Shown piece by piece: positions 27,282-35,636 of a stretch of 64,000 bases of DNA (positions are counted from its first letter, which is position 1; every line of letters starts with the position of its first letter). This stretch comes from Trichococcus collinsii (lineage in GTDB: Bacteria > Bacillota > Bacilli > Lactobacillales > Aerococcaceae), in the NCBI RefSeq assembly GCF_900107505.1, contig NZ_FNQH01000001.1, positions 124,001-188,000 of the forward strand, given 5' to 3'. A program made the position numbers and the translations under genes. The notes beneath the pieces are model-generated. The model searched no databases and had not been told where the DNA came from. It saw only the letters and a program-made list of their open reading frames with translations.

Positions 27282-27525
27282 GAAAAGCGGAACGGGTTCG
27301 CCTCGCCCTTGTTAAGGAAACACCGTGACCTAAACGGTCAAGTACGCTGATGTCACAGTGCGAGATCAGAGGGCCTCCCTGTGAGGCCAGTTGCTGAGAG
27401 ACTTCCTGCGTCAGCAGGTTAGTCGAACAGTGTCCTTGGCTAGTAGGAGACAAGAGGTTCCTATATGCCTTTTCTGAAGGGCTAACCCGTGAAGCTGACC
27501 ATCTAATTTGGAAGCATGAAACATT
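27282..27525 (+). repeat. Interspersed structured repeat, copy 2 (lacks the second hairpin module)
   Basis: Plus-strand copy beginning seven bases after the ackA stop. The head AAAAGCGGAACGGGTTCG, the CCCTTGTTAAGGAAACAC segment and the GACT-CCTGC-GTCA-GCAGG-AGTC hairpin match copy 1 almost exactly, as do the GACAAG-GGTTCCT and GAAGGGCTAACCCGTGAAGCT tail segments. The GCAACGTTCCCTACGGTCACC module and its TAAGGGA hairpin are absent, replaced by unrelated sequence, and the first hairpin is disrupted on its 3' arm. Beyond the tail, AATTTGGAA-GCATG is shared with copy 3, and weaker similarity continues to about 27572. Confidence 0.85.
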
Positions 27526-27593
27526 TTGCAAACCTGCGAAAGACCAAAGATGATGAACTTTAGGATTCAAAAATAAAGGACGCTTTCTTATTA

Positions 27594-27646
27594 CAACAAA
27601 AAAATTCCGTTATGCCAGTAATTGGCATAACGGAATTTTTTTGTTG
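27594..27646. terminator. Bidirectional terminator between ackA and usp
   Basis: Perfect 24-base inverted repeat (27594-27617 and 27623-27646) with A/T runs on both outer sides, placed between convergent genes. Confidence 0.92.
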
Positions 27647-27680
27647 AATACTTTTAAGCAGAAGGCTAGGCCGTTGCTTG

Positions 27681-28148
27681 TCATTTTTTGGGTTTTGGTT
27701 TATTCTCCAGGTCGGTCCGGACGACTAGCACATCGCAAGGTGCGTTGCGGATGACGTACTCCGAAACGGAGCCGATGAATAGTCTTTCGACGGCATTAAG
27801 GCCGGTCGCGCCGATCATAATCAGATCAACGCCGTATTCGGCAGGCAAATCTTTTGCGATGATGGCTTTTGGTGACCCATATTCGATGACGGTTTGAACA
27901 TCCGTTATGCCTTCGTTTGTGGCATAGGTTTTGTATTCTTCCATCAACGTTTTGGATTGGCGGACAATTTCATCTGTGAAGCTGCCTTCAAACCCTGTAG
28001 GGGTCTGTATGGCTCTTGTATCGATAATATGAGTGATGATGATGGCTGCTTTATTCCGTTTGGCCACTTCCACTGCTTTACGGAAGGATAATTCTGATTC
28101 TCTCGATCCGTCAACCGGTATCAAAATTTTCTTATACTCTTGAAACAT
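27681..28148 (-). CDS. Universal stress protein, UspA family
   Basis: Cytoplasmic alpha/beta nucleotide-binding protein of 155 residues. The ATP-binding signature G-2X-G-9X-G-S is complete as GATG, nine residues, then GS (about residues 118-132), so this is an ATP-binding class member. KKILIPVDGS opens the domain. The start is the ATG at 28148 (MFQEYKK), eight bases after GAGGAG on the minus strand; a GTG three codons earlier overlaps that site. It lies downstream of the small membrane gene and the 6S RNA, the neighbourhood recorded for the Lactobacillales Lacto-usp RNA motif. Confidence 0.93.
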   Translation of the reverse strand: MFQEYKKILIPVDGSRESELSFRKAVEVAKRNKAAIIITHIIDTRAIQTPTGFEGSFTDEIVRQSKTLMEEYKTYATNEGITDVQTVIEYGSPKAIIAKDLPAEYGVDLIMIGATGLNAVERLFIGSVSEYVIRNAPCDVLVVRTDLENKPKPKK

Positions 28149-28210
28149 ATTAACCACTCCTCTAAACTAGTATCGCTTACAAGTTTATTTTACTTCACTT
28201 TCCATAAAAA

Positions 28211-28224
28211 TGAAAGCGTATGCG
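28211..28224 (-). promoter_or_regulatory. Possible cre site before usp
   Basis: TGAAAGCGTATGCG matches the CcpA consensus TGWAANCGNTNWCA at 11 of 14 positions, about 65 bases upstream of the usp start. A candidate minus-strand -35/-10 (TTTCAT, 17 bases, TAAAAT) lies next to it. Weak evidence. Confidence 0.25.
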
Positions 28225-28246
28225 ATTCTTTGCGGGAATTTATTGG

Positions 28247-28549
28247 TCAGCGACCCTGATTTTTCATCATGCCGGCCAGCCGGATACTGAAGAGTGCGGT
28301 ATAGCCTGAAGCAATCAGCACAGCAAATGCATAAAGCAGAGCACTCCTGAAGAAAATTGTAAGCAGGCAGAGAAAACCAATCAACATGTACAGGGCTCCG
28401 CCGTTACGGAAAAAGAGCCAAATCTGATGGCGTTGCTGTTCGGTGATCCGATCTGGAGTCAATACGAAAACAGTGGGGCCTTTCAATGTCATGAAAAGTC
28501 CGGTCGAAACCAATAATAATGAAAAAAGGGCAATCAACAATTCAACCAA
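28247..28549 (-). CDS. Small membrane protein of unknown function
   Basis: Not recognised. 100 residues: a hydrophobic helix at about 3-22, a polar segment with LTPDRITEQQRHQIWLFFRNGG, then two hydrophobic helices (about 51-68 and 70-90) and a short basic tail. Start TTG 28549 on the minus strand is supported by GAGGAGG seven bases upstream, giving an unusual but well-founded start. It lies between the 6S RNA gene and usp in the same orientation, so it may share their transcription. No catalytic motif visible. Confidence 0.7.
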   Translation of the reverse strand: MVELLIALFSLLLVSTGLFMTLKGPTVFVLTPDRITEQQRHQIWLFFRNGGALYMLIGFLCLLTIFFRSALLYAFAVLIASGYTALFSIRLAGMMKNQGR

Positions 28550-28617
28550 AGTGCGTCCTCCTCAAGGAAATTGCGGGATATTTGCTGAAAAAATGCTTTC
28601 CCATATTTTTAGTCTGC

Positions 28618-28643
28618 AAAAAAAGCTGCTCAAAGAGCAGCTC
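28618..28643 (-). terminator. Terminator of the 6S RNA transcript
   Basis: On the minus strand AGCTGCTC-TTT-GAGCAGCT followed by at least six T residues. Confidence 0.85.
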
Positions 28644-28660
28644 CAAAAGTATAAAACTTT

Positions 28661-28854
28661 ATTAGAAATCCGATGGTGCCGGTGAGTATATTCTACTAGT
28701 TTTGAACCCGCATATAAGCAGGTGGGCTCCAATATCCAGTCTCTAACTACCAAATGATAAGGCGTGTTATCCACTGAGATAAACAGGATCCCAAGGTAGT
28801 AATAAATTGTTCGGTCAACACATTGAGAATATGTCGAACACCTCAGAAATCTAT
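28661..28854 (-). ncRNA. ssrS: 6S RNA (RNA polymerase regulator)
   Basis: 6S RNA mimics an open promoter and sequesters sigma-70/SigA holoenzyme in stationary phase. The minus-strand 5' end AGATTTCTGAGGTGTTCG closely resembles the E. coli 6S start. It pairs with the 3' end CACCATCGGATTTCT through GGTG/CACC, a bulged A, TCTGA/TCGGA and AGA/TCT. The middle is a long imperfect helix as expected for the polymerase-binding bubble. A near-consensus promoter (28861-28889) and a terminator bound it. Position upstream of usp matches the Lacto-usp motif, which has been reinterpreted as 6S RNA. Ends are estimates; the primary transcript may run to the terminator. Confidence 0.85.
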
Positions 28855-28860
28855 ATACGT

Positions 28861-28889
28861 ATAGTAGCATACTAATCAATAGTTGGCAA
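28861..28889 (-). promoter_or_regulatory. 6S RNA promoter
   Basis: Minus strand TTGCCA (28889-28884), 17 bases, TACTAT (28866-28861). Confidence 0.7.
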
Positions 28890-28956
28890 GCAAAACACAA
28901 GCATTTTAATCGGTAAACGTCACAGTAGCAACAGGTTAAACGCTACCAAATGGTAC

Positions 28957-30228
28957 TCATGAATCTTTGTTGAAGCGGTGCTGCAATTGGTTAGCCAATG
29001 CTTGCTCGTATTTGCCTGTCGCAGCCGGCTCATAGTAGCGACGATTCTTCAGCGAATCCGGCAAATATTGTTGTTTGACCCAGTGATCCGGGAAATCATG
29101 CGGGTATTGATAACCGATGCCGCGGCCCAACTTATTAGCGCCGCTGTAATGGGCATCGCGCAGACTATCCGGTATGTTCCCAGACTTTCCGGCGCGCACG
29201 TCCGCGAGAGCACTGTCCAAGGCAAGATAGGCCGAATTTGATTTCGGCGAAAGGGCCAGATCGACGACAGCATTGGCCAAGGGAATCCGTGCTTCCGGCA
29301 AACCTAGCTTTTCTGCAGCCTGAACAGCCAAAACGGTTCGGGCCACAGCTTGCGGATTGCCTAAACCGATGTCTTCATAGGCACAGACCATCAACCGCCT
29401 GCAGGCGATCAGCAATTCGCCAGCTTCCAACAACCTGGCCAGATAATGCATGGCTGCATCGACATCGCTGCCGCGGATCGATTTTTGGAATGCCGATATA
29501 ACATCGTAATGGGCATCGCCGTTCTTATCGTGGACCAAAGCTTTCTTTTGAACACATTCCTCAGCGATGTCGAGGGTGATGTGGATGGTGTCGTCTGCAT
29601 CCGGTTTGGTGGATAGGGCTGCCAACTCCAAGGCGTTGAGAGAACCGCGGACGTCACCCATCGTGCTCCTGGCAAAATGGAGCAAGGCGTCTTCATCGAT
29701 CACAATTTTTTCTTTCCCCAAACCGCGCTTTTCATCTGCAATGGCCCGTTCCAGCGCTAATATGACATCCTGTGTTGTCAGGGATTTCAACTCGAAAATC
29801 TGGGTTCGGCTCCGGATTGCGGGACTGATGCTGATGTATGGATTTTCAGTGGTGGCGCCGATCAGGATGACCTGACCGCTTTCAAGGTGCGGCAAGAGAA
29901 AATCCTGTTTGGGCTTGTCCAGTCGGTGCACCTCGTCCAACAAGAGAATGACCTGGCCGGAAAATTTGGCTTCCTCCACGACGATCTGCAGGTCTTTTTT
30001 TGTGTCGGTGGCGGCGTTCAGTTGACGAAAAGCCGAATGGGTCGATCCGGCGATGGCGCTCGCGATACTGGTTTTGCCGATTCCAGGTGGGCCGTACAGT
30101 ATCATGGAAGACAACATCTTGGCATCAACCATGCGGCGGATGATTTTATTTTCACCCACCAGATGGCTTTGGCCTATGACTTCATCGATGTGGACGGGAC
30201 GCATACGATATGCTAAAGGTTGTTTCAT
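28957..30228 (-). CDS. rarA: Replication-associated recombination protein A (MgsA/RarA)
   Basis: Clamp-loader-like AAA+ ATPase acting at stalled replication forks. 423 residues. Walker A GPPGIGKTS near residues 46-54, Walker B LLLDEVHRL near 95-103, sensor-1 region IGATTENPY near 127-135, then the C-terminal tetramerisation domain (from about 240, including RRLMVCAYEDIGLGNPQA). Full-length. It is transcribed away from gshF across a ~190-base divergent region. The 6S RNA gene lies just downstream in the same direction, a neighbourhood also seen in Bacillus. Confidence 0.95.
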   Translation of the reverse strand: MKQPLAYRMRPVHIDEVIGQSHLVGENKIIRRMVDAKMLSSMILYGPPGIGKTSIASAIAGSTHSAFRQLNAATDTKKDLQIVVEEAKFSGQVILLLDEVHRLDKPKQDFLLPHLESGQVILIGATTENPYISISPAIRSRTQIFELKSLTTQDVILALERAIADEKRGLGKEKIVIDEDALLHFARSTMGDVRGSLNALELAALSTKPDADDTIHITLDIAEECVQKKALVHDKNGDAHYDVISAFQKSIRGSDVDAAMHYLARLLEAGELLIACRRLMVCAYEDIGLGNPQAVARTVLAVQAAEKLGLPEARIPLANAVVDLALSPKSNSAYLALDSALADVRAGKSGNIPDSLRDAHYSGANKLGRGIGYQYPHDFPDHWVKQQYLPDSLKNRRYYEPAATGKYEQALANQLQHRFNKDS

Positions 30229-30351
30229 TATTCTCCGCTCCTTTTTCTCTACCCATTATATGCCATCTCCTAAAAAAGAACAAACATTCGCCCGGCTATT
30301 TCTTTTTGGCAGATTTGTGAAAATTGATTGAAAAGAAAAGCAGGCAACATC

Positions 30352-30381
30352 TTTACTATTTACAAGCAGAAAAGCTATAAT
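30352..30381 (+). promoter_or_regulatory. gshF promoter
   Basis: TTTACT (30352-30357), 18 bases, consensus TATAAT (30376-30381), about 40 bases before the start codon. Confidence 0.55.
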
Positions 30382-30421
30382 GAATACATTGAAAATTGGA
30401 AGCAGAAAGTGAGAGCACACA

Positions 30422-32713
30422 ATGACAGATTTCAAGGAGATTATTCTAACACATAAATTATCGGCATTATTTTCGAAAGCCTCTTTTGGAATCGAAAAAG
30501 AAAGCCAGCGGATAACGGGTGCAGGCACGATCGCTAAGACAAACCATCCTGCAATATTCGGGAATCGCAGTTTCCATCCGTACATCCAGACTGATTTTGC
30601 GGAAAGCCAACCGGAATTGATCACACCGCCGATGCAGTCGATAGAGGAAACACATGAATGGCTGACGGCTATACATGATGTCGTGCTGCGGTCGTTGCCG
30701 GAAGATGAATATCTGTTGCCTTGCAGCATCCCGCCGACCATGCCGGCGAGCGAAGAAATTAAAGTAGCCAGGTTGGACAGTGCGGATGATGTGGCGTACC
30801 GGGAGTACCTTGTATCTGTTTACGGGAACAAAAAACAGATGGTAAGTGGCATCCATTTCAACTTCGAGTTGAATCCTGCCCTCATCAAAGAGCTTCATCA
30901 GCTTTCCTGTTCTGCTGGGACGCTTAAAGCGTTCCAATCGGATGTCTACTTGAAGATGGCTCATAACTTCATCCGTTATCAATGGATTATGACTTATCTT
31001 ATGGGAGGATCCATTTCCGCGGATAGGTCCTATTTCGAAAAAGAAATACAGGATGATTTGCCTTTGGATGGGTACACAAGAAGTATCCGCAGCAGCAAAT
31101 ATGGATACGTAAATAAAGCGGATGTGCATGTTTCTTTTGAATCGATTGATGCCTATGTGCAGGATATCGAACAGATGGTAATAAGCGGTAAGCTTATTGC
31201 CGAAAAGGAGTTTTATTCCACTGTCCGTTTCAGAGGGGCCAACAAAGCGCGTGATTTACTGACGAACGGAATCGCTTATCTCGAATTCAGGTTGTTCGAT
31301 TTGAACCCCTTCGCTGAGTTTGGAATGCATAAAGAGGATATGTACTTCATCCATTATTTCTTACTCTATTTATTGTGGATCGAGAAGGATGCCAGCGAAG
31401 AAGAGATGAAAATCGGAAAAGAAATGAATTACAGCACTGCATTGGAGAATCCTCTGCAGCCATCCGCGTTCCAAAAGGAAGGACTGTCCGTCCTGGAGGG
31501 GATGTTGCAGATGCTGGAAGCGATTGGCGCAGAAGAGAAAATCAACGCCATCGTCAAAGAAAAAATCGAAGCATTCTACAATCCGGAGAAAACAGTGGCA
31601 GGCCAGATGGTCAAAGCAGTGGACGCGGCAGAGGACAAAACGACTTGGGCCACATCATTGGCCAAAAAGTACAAAGAAGCTGCTTGGAAACGTCCGTATG
31701 CCTTGAGAGGCTTTGAGGACATGGAACTCTCCACACAGATCCTGATGTTCGATTCCATCCAAAAAGGCTTAAAAATCAACATGCTCGACCGCTATGACCA
31801 ATTCATCTCGCTGACCTACAAGAACCATCGCGAATACGTGAAGAACGGTAATATGACGGCAAAGGACAGTTATATCGGCCCACTCATCATGGAAAACAAA
31901 GTCGTCACAAAAAAAATACTGGCGGAGAACGGATTCGCGGTGCCGGACAGCGGTGAGTATCATTCTGTGGCAGCCGCCCTACGCGACTATTCTATCTTTG
32001 CCGGGAAAGGCATCGTCGTCAAACCAAAGTCAACCAACTATGGACTAGGTATTTCCATCTTCAAGGACGGTGCAACAGCTAAAAACTACGAAAAAGCGGT
32101 ACGCATCGCATTTGAAGAGGATGAGGATATATTGGTCGAGGATTTCTTGGCCGGAACCGAATACCGATTCTTTGTCATCGGCAATGAAACAAAAGCCGTG
32201 TTGCTGCGTGTCCCTGCCAACGTGGTAGGCGATGGCAGCCACACGATCCGTCAATTGGTCGAGGAGAAGAATAAAGACAGTCTCCGCGGAAAAAATCACC
32301 GGTCCCCTTTGGAATTGATAGCGACTGGGGAACTCGAAAAATTGACGATCCAAGGGCAAGGGTATAGTTTTGACAGTGTTCCGTCTGCAGGGAAAACTGT
32401 CCGTCTGAGGGACAATTCAAACATCAGTACCGGTGGTGATTCAATTGATTTTACAGATCAGATGGACGACAGCTACAAAAAGCTTGCTGTGCAGATGGCA
32501 GCCTCACTGGGTGTGGCGGTCTGTGGAGTGGATATAATTATCCCGGATCATTCGGTCCCGGCTACGAAAGAGGAGCCGAACTACGGGGTGATCGAGGCGA
32601 ATTTCAACCCAGCCATGCTGATTCACATTTATCCGTACCAAGGGAAAAGCCGACGCTTGACGATGGAAATCCTTCGCTTATTGTTCCCGGAAATGCAGCT
32701 GGAGGAAGAGTAG
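30422..32713 (+). CDS. gshF: Bifunctional glutamate-cysteine ligase / glutathione synthetase (GshF)
   Basis: Makes glutathione in two ATP-dependent steps in one polypeptide. 763 residues, the normal length of the fused enzyme known from Streptococcus, Enterococcus, Listeria and Pasteurella. The N-terminal ligase domain (about 1-460) starts with FGIEKESQRI and contains DFAESQPELITPP and LEFRLFDLNPF. The C-terminal ATP-grasp domain (about 490-760) contains VVKPKSTNYGLGISIF and GVIEANFNPAMLIHIYP, with lysine and acidic ATP/Mg ligands in place. It is followed ten bases later by a membrane peptidase-like gene that is likely cotranscribed. Confidence 0.96.
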   Translation: MTDFKEIILTHKLSALFSKASFGIEKESQRITGAGTIAKTNHPAIFGNRSFHPYIQTDFAESQPELITPPMQSIEETHEWLTAIHDVVLRSLPEDEYLLPCSIPPTMPASEEIKVARLDSADDVAYREYLVSVYGNKKQMVSGIHFNFELNPALIKELHQLSCSAGTLKAFQSDVYLKMAHNFIRYQWIMTYLMGGSISADRSYFEKEIQDDLPLDGYTRSIRSSKYGYVNKADVHVSFESIDAYVQDIEQMVISGKLIAEKEFYSTVRFRGANKARDLLTNGIAYLEFRLFDLNPFAEFGMHKEDMYFIHYFLLYLLWIEKDASEEEMKIGKEMNYSTALENPLQPSAFQKEGLSVLEGMLQMLEAIGAEEKINAIVKEKIEAFYNPEKTVAGQMVKAVDAAEDKTTWATSLAKKYKEAAWKRPYALRGFEDMELSTQILMFDSIQKGLKINMLDRYDQFISLTYKNHREYVKNGNMTAKDSYIGPLIMENKVVTKKILAENGFAVPDSGEYHSVAAALRDYSIFAGKGIVVKPKSTNYGLGISIFKDGATAKNYEKAVRIAFEEDEDILVEDFLAGTEYRFFVIGNETKAVLLRVPANVVGDGSHTIRQLVEEKNKDSLRGKNHRSPLELIATGELEKLTIQGQGYSFDSVPSAGKTVRLRDNSNISTGGDSIDFTDQMDDSYKKLAVQMAASLGVAVCGVDIIIPDHSVPATKEEPNYGVIEANFNPAMLIHIYPYQGKSRRLTMEILRLLFPEMQLEEE

Positions 32714-32723
32714 GGGGAACTTC

Positions 32724-33815
32724 ATGAAAAAATCATTTCTGAGAATTGCCAGCCATATTACCATTGCTTTCATCATGTTTTACGGATATCTCATCGCGAA
32801 GGGATTCAACGACTGGGGGAATCTGTCGTCATTTGATCCCCTGCTCGTTCCAGCTCTGTCGGCAGGCCTGTTCCTATCAATCCACGTGCATGTCTTTCTT
32901 CATGAAGGGGGACATTTTCTCTTTGGAAAATTGAGCGGTTATCAGCTAGTCAGCTTTCAAGTCAGACGTTACAAATATAGCCAAGCAGATCACAGCCTGC
33001 ATCATATGCAGGCTGCCTCCCCGTTACTGGCGGGCCAATGCTTGATGGCACCGCCTGAAGGGGACTATGCGGAATTGCCGTATCGCAGTTATCTGCTGGG
33101 TGGCATTATGGCCAATGCTTTGACGGGCACAATCTTGTACTGCTTGGCTTTTTTGATGGAACTGAAGACAGGTTCCCTGTTCGTTTTGTTCAGTTTGGTG
33201 CCTGTCTGGATGACTTTAGCGAACCTGCTGCCGAAAGCGCAGAATGATGGAGCCTTGCTGAGGGAAGCAAGCCGATCATTGCCTGCGCGCAGGCTCCTGT
33301 TCCAGCAATTAGAGATGGCACAGCTTATCGAAGAAAAAGTACCTTTTGCCGACTTACCGGACGCCTATTTCGAAAGTATACACGATGCTCAGTATCAAAA
33401 AACCTTCCTGGTGGACTACTTCTACATGGTCGCATATGTCCGCGCTTTGGGGGAACTGGATTTTGAAGAAGCCGATTCATTGTTGCAGACTTTTTCGGCC
33501 AACCGTCCAGTAGAAGAGTCGGTCTATTGGCCCGTTTATATGATGGAATCTTTGTTTTGCGATGCGCTGTTCGGTCGGCTCGCTAATGCAGAGGAAAAAT
33601 ACATCCAAATACAAGCCCATCCTTTGTTGAAAAGGTACTGGATCGCAAACAACAGAATAAGGGCAGCGTATGCGTTTTTCTGTCTTACTGATATTGCAGA
33701 AACGAAGAAATTGCTGGGACGGGGTCCAGCAACTGCCCAAGATTCCTCGAAGGAAATGGAAACCAGCATCGAACTGCGCCTATACCGTTGGCTCAACAGT
33801 TATTTTGAACACTAG
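32724..33815 (+). CDS. M50-like (site-2-protease family) membrane metallopeptidase
   Basis: 363 residues. The N-terminal half is membrane-embedded with about five hydrophobic segments. It contains the zinc motif HEGGH (H60-E61-G62-G63-H64) and, about 110 residues later, NLLPKAQNDG (N167-G176), which matches the M50 third-ligand motif N-x-x-P-x(4)-DG with D175. Both catalytic elements therefore appear intact. The C-terminal half (about 185-363) is helical and soluble-looking, TPR-like in feel, not recognised. GGGGG lies before the ATG, ten bases after gshF. Substrate unknown; linkage to glutathione synthesis is suggestive only. Confidence 0.75.
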   Translation: MKKSFLRIASHITIAFIMFYGYLIAKGFNDWGNLSSFDPLLVPALSAGLFLSIHVHVFLHEGGHFLFGKLSGYQLVSFQVRRYKYSQADHSLHHMQAASPLLAGQCLMAPPEGDYAELPYRSYLLGGIMANALTGTILYCLAFLMELKTGSLFVLFSLVPVWMTLANLLPKAQNDGALLREASRSLPARRLLFQQLEMAQLIEEKVPFADLPDAYFESIHDAQYQKTFLVDYFYMVAYVRALGELDFEEADSLLQTFSANRPVEESVYWPVYMMESLFCDALFGRLANAEEKYIQIQAHPLLKRYWIANNRIRAAYAFFCLTDIAETKKLLGRGPATAQDSSKEMETSIELRLYRWLNSYFEH

Positions 33816-33845
33816 AAAGACTTGAGACAGAAAGAAGGTAACAAA

Positions 33846-34988
33846 TTGATTTATTTCGATCATGCCGCTACGACTCCAGTGAGACCTGAAGTTGTGTCGG
33901 TCATTCAGGAATCGCTTATCGAAGATTTCGGCAATCCTTCTAGCACCTATGCTCTGGGAAGACGAACAAGACAGCATATCGACCAGTCACGCAGGATTTT
34001 TGCGGCATCCATCCAAGCAAATCCCGCTGATATCATCATCACAAGCTGCGGCTCCGAATCCAACAATACAGCGATCATACCGACTGCGTTGGCTCTGAAG
34101 GAAAAGGGCAAACACCTTATCACTTCTGCAGCGGAACACCATGCAGTCCTGCATCCGATGCATTATCTGGAAACGTTAGGCTTCGAGGTGACTTATCTGC
34201 CGGTGGATGATACCGGAAAAGTAACCTTGCAATCCGTGAAGGGTGCGATACGCGAGGATACAATCCTAGTCTCGTTGATGTATGCCAACAACGAGGTTGG
34301 CAGCATCAATCCGATTGCCGCAATCGGCGCGTTTTTGGCCGAGCAGAACATCCTGTTCCACACCGATGCCGTTCAAGCATATGGCAGTGAGCGGATTGAT
34401 GTGGGGCAACAGCATATCGACTTCTTATCGGTTTCCGCGCATAAAATCAATGGCCCCAAAGGCATCGGATTTTTATACCGCAAAAATAACCTGCATCTGC
34501 CTAATTTCATCCATGGCGGCAGCCAGGAGAACGACCACCGTGGCGGTACAGAAAATACGCCGTACATCAGAGGGTTTGCTGAGGCCGTCACTCTGATGGA
34601 AGCAGAACGCAAAGAGAGTAATCGCAAAAAGCGTGAACTAGGCGAGTATTTCCTGAGCGGACTTGAAAAAAGCGGGATCCCATTTAAATGCAATGGTGCC
34701 TACTCTGAAGGGGTACCGCATATCTTGAATATCTGGCTACCCGGCATGCGTTCCGACAAAATGCTGATCCAATGCGATCTCAAAGGGATCATGCTGGCGG
34801 CCGGATCCGCCTGTACAGCCGGCAGCCTTGAACCGAGCCATGTATTGGCTGCGATGTACGGAATGGATAATCCGCGCGCAGCGGAATCCTTGCGCATTTC
34901 ATTCGGACCGGATAATACTACTGATGAGGCGGACACACTGATTGCCTTGCTGAAAAGCATCTACAATAAGCAATACAAGAACGTCTGA
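33846..34988 (+). CDS. Cysteine desulfurase, MnmA-linked (IscS/NifS type)
   Basis: Second PLP-dependent desulfurase of the window, 380 residues. PLP lysine K200 in SAHKINGPKG; persulfide cysteine C323 in AAGSACTAGS. Start TTG 33846 follows AGAAGGT by six bases and gives the canonical MIYFDHAATT N-terminus; an upstream in-frame TTG at 33822 lacks a site. It is followed by DUF1831, and in many Lactobacillales the order is desulfurase-DUF1831-mnmA. Here mnmA is 4.6 kb away on the same strand. Probable role: sulfur supply for 2-thiouridine at the tRNA wobble base. Confidence 0.92.
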   Translation: MIYFDHAATTPVRPEVVSVIQESLIEDFGNPSSTYALGRRTRQHIDQSRRIFAASIQANPADIIITSCGSESNNTAIIPTALALKEKGKHLITSAAEHHAVLHPMHYLETLGFEVTYLPVDDTGKVTLQSVKGAIREDTILVSLMYANNEVGSINPIAAIGAFLAEQNILFHTDAVQAYGSERIDVGQQHIDFLSVSAHKINGPKGIGFLYRKNNLHLPNFIHGGSQENDHRGGTENTPYIRGFAEAVTLMEAERKESNRKKRELGEYFLSGLEKSGIPFKCNGAYSEGVPHILNIWLPGMRSDKMLIQCDLKGIMLAAGSACTAGSLEPSHVLAAMYGMDNPRAAESLRISFGPDNTTDEADTLIALLKSIYNKQYKNV

Positions 34989-35042
34989 ACGAAAGAAAAA
35001 AATGTGTTATGATAGAGAAAACGTTATCTTGGAGGACTGCAT

Positions 35043-35390
35043 ATGGCATTCGAAAAAAATGTATCTTTAAAGGGATCCGGAAAAACCTTTCGATTGAACG
35101 AACAGGTGAAACGCTACACTTTGCGCGACAATGGTTTTGAAGAAACCAAAAACGGCAATTTCCAAATGGTCCGCGATTTGGACAACAGCGTGTTAAATAA
35201 ACAAGGGATCAAAGTGAAAATTGTCGTTGCTGCCGATCTGAAAACATTGAAAGTTTCTACAACGACGAGCAACGGATTGCAGACAGTGGATGTCTACGGC
35301 AAGGCAACCATGGCGGCTGCGAAAGAGCAGCTGGAATACATTTTGGACAGTCTGGTCGAAAATGGCGTCCTGGCTGAAGTGTCGGAGTGA
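35043..35390 (+). CDS. DUF1831 family protein
   Basis: 115 residues, PF08866-type, a small TATA-box-binding-like fold known from Lactobacillus structural genomics. Family stretches FRLNEQVKRYTLRDNGF and a DLDNSVLNKQGIKVKI segment are clear. Function is unestablished. It sits 54 bases after a cysteine desulfurase, the arrangement in which the family is usually found next to mnmA, so a part in sulfur transfer to tRNA is a reasonable guess. GGAGG precedes the ATG by about eight bases. Confidence 0.88.
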   Translation: MAFEKNVSLKGSGKTFRLNEQVKRYTLRDNGFEETKNGNFQMVRDLDNSVLNKQGIKVKIVVAADLKTLKVSTTTSNGLQTVDVYGKATMAAAKEQLEYILDSLVENGVLAEVSE

Positions 35391-35421
35391 TCCAAACTTA
35401 TTTGTGATATCTGAAAACAAC

Positions 35422-35467
35422 GGACCGGTACTGTGAGAGTTAATTCTTATGGCCGGTCTTTTTTTGT
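35422..35467 (+). terminator. Terminator after DUF1831
   Basis: GACCGG / CCGGTC stem with extended weak pairing, followed by T7. Confidence 0.7.
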
Positions 35468-35570
35468 TACAAAATAAAAAGTGTAATTCGCTTGGATGCA
35501 TGTGCACCAAAAAAACACGATGGACACTATAAGTGCATTAATATAATTATATAAACCGCTATTTTTTTCA

Positions 35571-35598
35571 TTCCATTTTCTATGAGATATGGTATACT
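35571..35598 (+). promoter_or_regulatory. Promoter of the FNT channel gene
   Basis: TTCCAT (35571-35576), 16 bases, TATACT (35593-35598). The predicted start point near 35605 excludes an in-frame ATG at 35589 as translation start. Confidence 0.5.
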
Positions 35599-35636
35599 TA
35601 TTCAGAATCGCACAAACAATTCGGGAGATGAAGAAA

